From an uncultured Lachnospiraceae bacterium (GTDB lineage Bacteria; Bacillota; Clostridia; Lachnospirales; Lachnospiraceae): a stretch of 64,000 nt of DNA. Positions 61,820-64,000 of this stretch are shown piece after piece. Position 1 is the stretch's first letter, and each line of letters opens with the position of its first letter. A model generated the notes under the pieces. The model was not told the origin of the DNA and did not search any database. It saw only the letters and a program-made list of their open reading frames with translations. The position numbers and the translations under genes were made by a program. The DNA lies in the NCBI GenBank assembly GCA_910587635.1, contig CAJUNB010000011.1, positions 1-64,000 on the forward strand, given 5' to 3'.

Positions 61820-62062
61820 GCACTTGACGAGGTATTTTCGAGTCTAGTGCGAGGTCGTTCTCTGAGATTGGCGAGGTATTCCACGAGCCTAGCGAAGAGA
61901 ACATCTCAATTCACTTGACGAGGTATTTTCGAGTCTAGTGCGAGGTCGTTCTCTGAGATTGGCGATGCACTGAAGACCTGATGAGGTATTTTCGAATCTG
62001 GTGTGAAGGCAGTTCTTTGAGCAAAGCGAAAAGAACATACCCACGAGCCTAGCGAAGAGAAC
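61820..62062 (+). repeat. GAGGTATT-loop hairpin repeats, cluster 2 (rpsZ-rpsH gap)
   Basis: Full inner hairpins at 61820-61850, about 61865-61893 (inside an outer GTTCTCT/AGAGAAC stem, 61857-61902), 61912-61941 and about 61974-62004. Collapsed or partial units lie near 61948-61972, 62011-62038 (GTTCTTT/AAAGAAC) and 62042-62062 (only the 3' half). Inner triplets are GAC/GTC, GGC/GCC, GAC/GTC and GAT/ATC. The unit at 61820 and the one at 61912 are nearly identical, including the spacer and the start of the next unit, so the cluster grew by duplication. Confidence 0.85.
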
Positions 62063-62103
62063 ATCCTCAGCGAACACAGATAACATTAAGGAGGTAAATC
62101 TAA

Positions 62104-62505
62104 ATGACAATGAGTGATCCTATTGCAGATATGCTTACAAGAATCCGTAATGCTAATACTGCAAAACATGATACTGTAGATATTCCTTCTTCTAAAATGA
62201 AATTGGCAATTGCGCAGATTCTTTTAGATGAGGGCTATATAAGAAAATATGACGTTGTAGAAGACGGAAATTTCAAGACAATCCGCATCACATTAAAGTA
62301 TGGCGCTGATAAAAATGAAAAGATCATTACAGGCCTGAAAAGAATTTCCAAGCCGGGACTTCGTGTATATGCCGGCAAGGAAGACATGCCAAAGGTACTG
62401 GGGGGACTTGGCGTAGCAATCGTTTCCACAAACCAGGGTGTTATCACTGATAAGAAAGCAAGAGAACTCAATATAGGCGGAGAAGTGCTGGCTTTTATCT
62501 GGTGA
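62104..62505 (+). CDS. rpsH: 30S ribosomal protein S8
   Basis: ATG at 62104 follows AAGGAGG; 133 residues. MSDPIADMLTRIRNAN and the GVISTNQG-type end (here IVSTNQGVITDKKAR) are standard. Repeats flank the gene on both sides. Confidence 0.97.
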   Translation: MTMSDPIADMLTRIRNANTAKHDTVDIPSSKMKLAIAQILLDEGYIRKYDVVEDGNFKTIRITLKYGADKNEKIITGLKRISKPGLRVYAGKEDMPKVLGGLGVAIVSTNQGVITDKKARELNIGGEVLAFIW

Positions 62506-62512
62506 GAGCAAA

Positions 62513-62617
62513 GAAAACAGGCACGAACGAAGTGAGTATTTGTTTTCTTGCGGCCAGATAGCGAAAGAATCGAGAGCGGCGTAAGCTGCGGAAAATGCGA
62601 AGCATTTTGATTCTTGA
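62513..62617 (+). repeat. Multi-branched hairpin cluster after rpsH
   Basis: AAGAAAACA 62513-62521 pairs perfectly with TGTTTTCTT 62543-62551. AAGAATC 62567-62573 pairs with GATTCTT 62611-62617 and encloses two more hairpins: GCGGC 62578-62582 with GCTGC 62587-62591 (one G-T), and AAAATGC 62594-62600 with GCATTTT 62604-62610. The second group can fold as a three-way junction. No T-tract follows. Confidence 0.75.
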
Positions 62618-62648
62618 GCGGAAGTGGATAGTCTAGAATGAAAGCTGT

Positions 62649-62695
62649 TCGGAGGAACTTGGCGAGGTATTTCACGAGCCTAGTGAATCGAACTT
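62649..62695 (+). repeat. GAGGTATT-loop hairpin repeat, cluster 3 (rpsH-rplF gap)
   Basis: Outer stem GTTCG 62649-62653 with CGAAC 62691-62695. Inner hairpin: ACT, T, GGC, loop GAGGTATTTCACGA, GCC, T, AGT (62659-62686). Same structure as clusters 1 and 2 with a different stem. Confidence 0.85.
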
Positions 62696-62769
62696 CCTCT
62701 GAGCCTGGCGGAAATAGAAATCATAAAAAAGCATCTGAATTAACATAGAAATTTACAGGAGGTACGGGC

Positions 62770-63312
62770 ATGTCACGTATAGGAAGAATGCCAATCGCAA
62801 TTCCCGCAGGTGTAACTGTAGAAATTGCAGAAAATAATAAAGTGACTGTAAAAGGTCCTAAAGGAACTCTGGAAAGAGTATTGCCATCTGAGATGGAAAT
62901 CAAGATGGAAGGTGAGTCTATTGTTGTTTCCAGACCTAATGATTTGAAAAAAATGAAATCTTTACACGGCCTGACAAGAACGCTGATTCACAATATGGTA
63001 GTAGGTGTAACAGAAGGATACCAGAAGAAGCTGGAAGTAAACGGTGTAGGTTACAGAGCAGCAAAAGCAGGCAAAAAGCTTACCTTATCTTTAGGATATT
63101 CCCATCCGGTAGAAATGGAAGACCCGGAAGGTGTGGAAACTGTTCTGGAAGGACAGAATGTTATTATCGTTAAAGGTATTGATAAAGAAAAAGTTGGCCA
63201 ATTCGCAGCTGAAATCAGAGACAAGAGAAGACCGGAGCCTTATAAGGGCAAAGGCATTAAGTATGCTGATGAAGTAATCAGACGTAAAGTTGGTAAGACT
63301 GGTAAGAAATAA
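62770..63312 (+). CDS. rplF: 50S ribosomal protein L6
   Basis: ATG at 62770 follows AGGAGG; 180 residues. SRIGRMPIAIPAGV, the KLEVNGVGYRA block and PEPYKGKGIKYADEVIRRKVGK are standard for L6. Confidence 0.97.
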   Translation: MSRIGRMPIAIPAGVTVEIAENNKVTVKGPKGTLERVLPSEMEIKMEGESIVVSRPNDLKKMKSLHGLTRTLIHNMVVGVTEGYQKKLEVNGVGYRAAKAGKKLTLSLGYSHPVEMEDPEGVETVLEGQNVIIVKGIDKEKVGQFAAEIRDKRRPEPYKGKGIKYADEVIRRKVGKTGKK

Positions 63313-63332
63313 GAGATAAGGAGAGTGTGAAA

Positions 63333-63701
63333 ATGGTTAGCAAGAAATCGAGATCAGAAGTTCGGATAAAAAAGCATAAAAGAATACGCAACCGTTTCAG
63401 CGGCACTGCGCAGAAACCGCGTCTGTCTGTATTCAGAAGCAATAATCATATGTATGCTCAAATTATTGACGATACAGTTGGAAATACTTTAGTGGCTGCT
63501 TCTACGGTTGAAAAAGATGTGAAAGCAGAACTGGAAAAGACCAATAACGTTGATGCGGCAGCATATCTTGGAACAGTAATTGCTAAAAGAGCAATCGAAA
63601 AAGGAATTGAAGAAGTTGTTTTTGACAGAGGCGGCTTTATATATCATGGAAAAGTTGCAGCATTAGCTGAGGCGGCGAGAGAAGCTGGCCTGAAATTCTA
63701 G
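63333..63701 (+). CDS. rplR: 50S ribosomal protein L18
   Basis: I take ATG 63333 (GGAGAG upstream) rather than GTG 63327; 122 residues. RNRFSGTAQKPRLSVFRSNNHMYAQ-type sequence and FDRGGFIYHGKVAALAEAARE identify L18, which binds 5S rRNA. Confidence 0.96.
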   Translation: MVSKKSRSEVRIKKHKRIRNRFSGTAQKPRLSVFRSNNHMYAQIIDDTVGNTLVAASTVEKDVKAELEKTNNVDAAAYLGTVIAKRAIEKGIEEVVFDRGGFIYHGKVAALAEAAREAGLKF

Positions 63702-63719
63702 GAAAGGAAGAAGGAGAGC

Positions 63720-64000
63720 ATGAAGAATACAATCATAGACGTAAGCCAGTTAGAGTTAAATGATAAAGTCGTTGCTATCAAGCGCGTAACAAAGACTGTA
63801 AAGGGTGGACGTAACATGCGTTTTACGGCTCTTGTAGTCGTTGGTGATGGCAACGGACATGTAGGCGCTGGACTTGGCAAAGCTGTAGAAATTCCTGAAG
63901 CGATTCGTAAGGGAAAAGAAGATGCAATGAAACATATAATTACCGTTGCACTTGATGAGAATAATTCTATTACACATGACTTTATTGGAAAATATGGTGC
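63720..64000 (+). CDS. rpsE: 30S ribosomal protein S5, N-terminal part (cut by window end)
   Basis: ATG at 63720 follows GAAGGAGAG; 93 residues are visible. VAIKRVTKTVKGGRNMRFTA and VVGDGNGHVGAGLGKA are the standard S5 double-stranded RNA-binding region. The gene continues past the window. Confidence 0.96.
   Translation, partial: MKNTIIDVSQLELNDKVVAIKRVTKTVKGGRNMRFTALVVVGDGNGHVGAGLGKAVEIPEAIRKGKEDAMKHIITVALDENNSITHDFIGKYG

Noticed and set aside
56915..62062. CRISPR array
   Set aside because: Repeats are imperfect hairpins with changing stems and no regular unique spacers; no cas genes are present.
62513..62695. Reading the hairpins in the rpsH-rplF gap as operon terminators
   Set aside because: No T-tract follows and essential ribosomal genes continue directly downstream in the same direction.
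1..64000. tRNA or rRNA genes
   Set aside because: I looked for them in the gaps between genes and recognised none; an automated scan was not possible.

Overview
The window looks like a chromosomal segment of an anaerobic Gram-positive of the Lachnospiraceae (Clostridia). Reasons: AGGAGG-type ribosome sites, moderate GC, the LL-diaminopimelate aminotransferase route to lysine, an ANTAR protein beside glnA, zinc-ribbon lipid-anchored/membrane proteins, a Csp-like subtilase, DUF6020 and YfhO envelope proteins, and a clostridial S10-spc operon order. This is inference from gene content; no 16S gene is present.

Layout. 1-1100: end of an ABC exporter ATPase, a truncated cysteine-rich KTR remnant and a GNAT acetyltransferase pseudogene, probably the decayed edge of a mobile element. 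1146-7160: a lipoprotein, a structured leader with terminator, a B12-binding radical SAM protein, a Csp-like subtilase, an LspA-like peptidase and a HAD phosphatase. 7263-15277: a carbohydrate-acid catabolic locus (NanA/KDG-type aldolase, Gfo/Idh dehydrogenase and SDR on the minus strand; YhcH, AraC regulator and a three-gene sugar ABC importer on the plus strand). 15532-20056: carbamate kinase, metNIQ methionine importer and an Fe-S type Rrf2 regulator with a palindromic operator on its own promoter. 20151-32658: an envelope cluster (MBL-fold ComEC-like protein, three zinc-ribbon membrane proteins, a secreted beta-propeller, an LTA-synthase-like sulfatase, YfhO and DUF6020 proteins). 32906-36423: a compact two-gene restriction-modification system in which nuclease and methylase are fused (BcgI-like), with no helicase subunit. 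36466-54607: housekeeping and mixed genes (hisC, methyltransferase, hslO, nadE, glnA-ANTAR, dapF-dapL, tex, ribU-like, aldo-keto reductase, LuxR-type regulator). 54897-64000: S10-spc ribosomal protein operon from rpsJ to rpsE (cut by the window edge).

Most interesting structure. Three intergenic gaps inside the ribosomal protein operon hold at least eight copies of a hairpin whose loop (GAGGTATT...CGA) is constant while the stem base pairs change in a compensating way around a constant T-T mismatch. Other notable items are two six-nucleotide-loop hairpins, the second followed by a T-tract, before glnA with an ANTAR protein next door whose receiver domain lacks its phosphoacceptor; a 358-bp inverted-arm repeat element with a second half-copy 23 kb away; and the helicase-less restriction system.

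All calls come from reading the sequence and general family knowledge; no database search was run.
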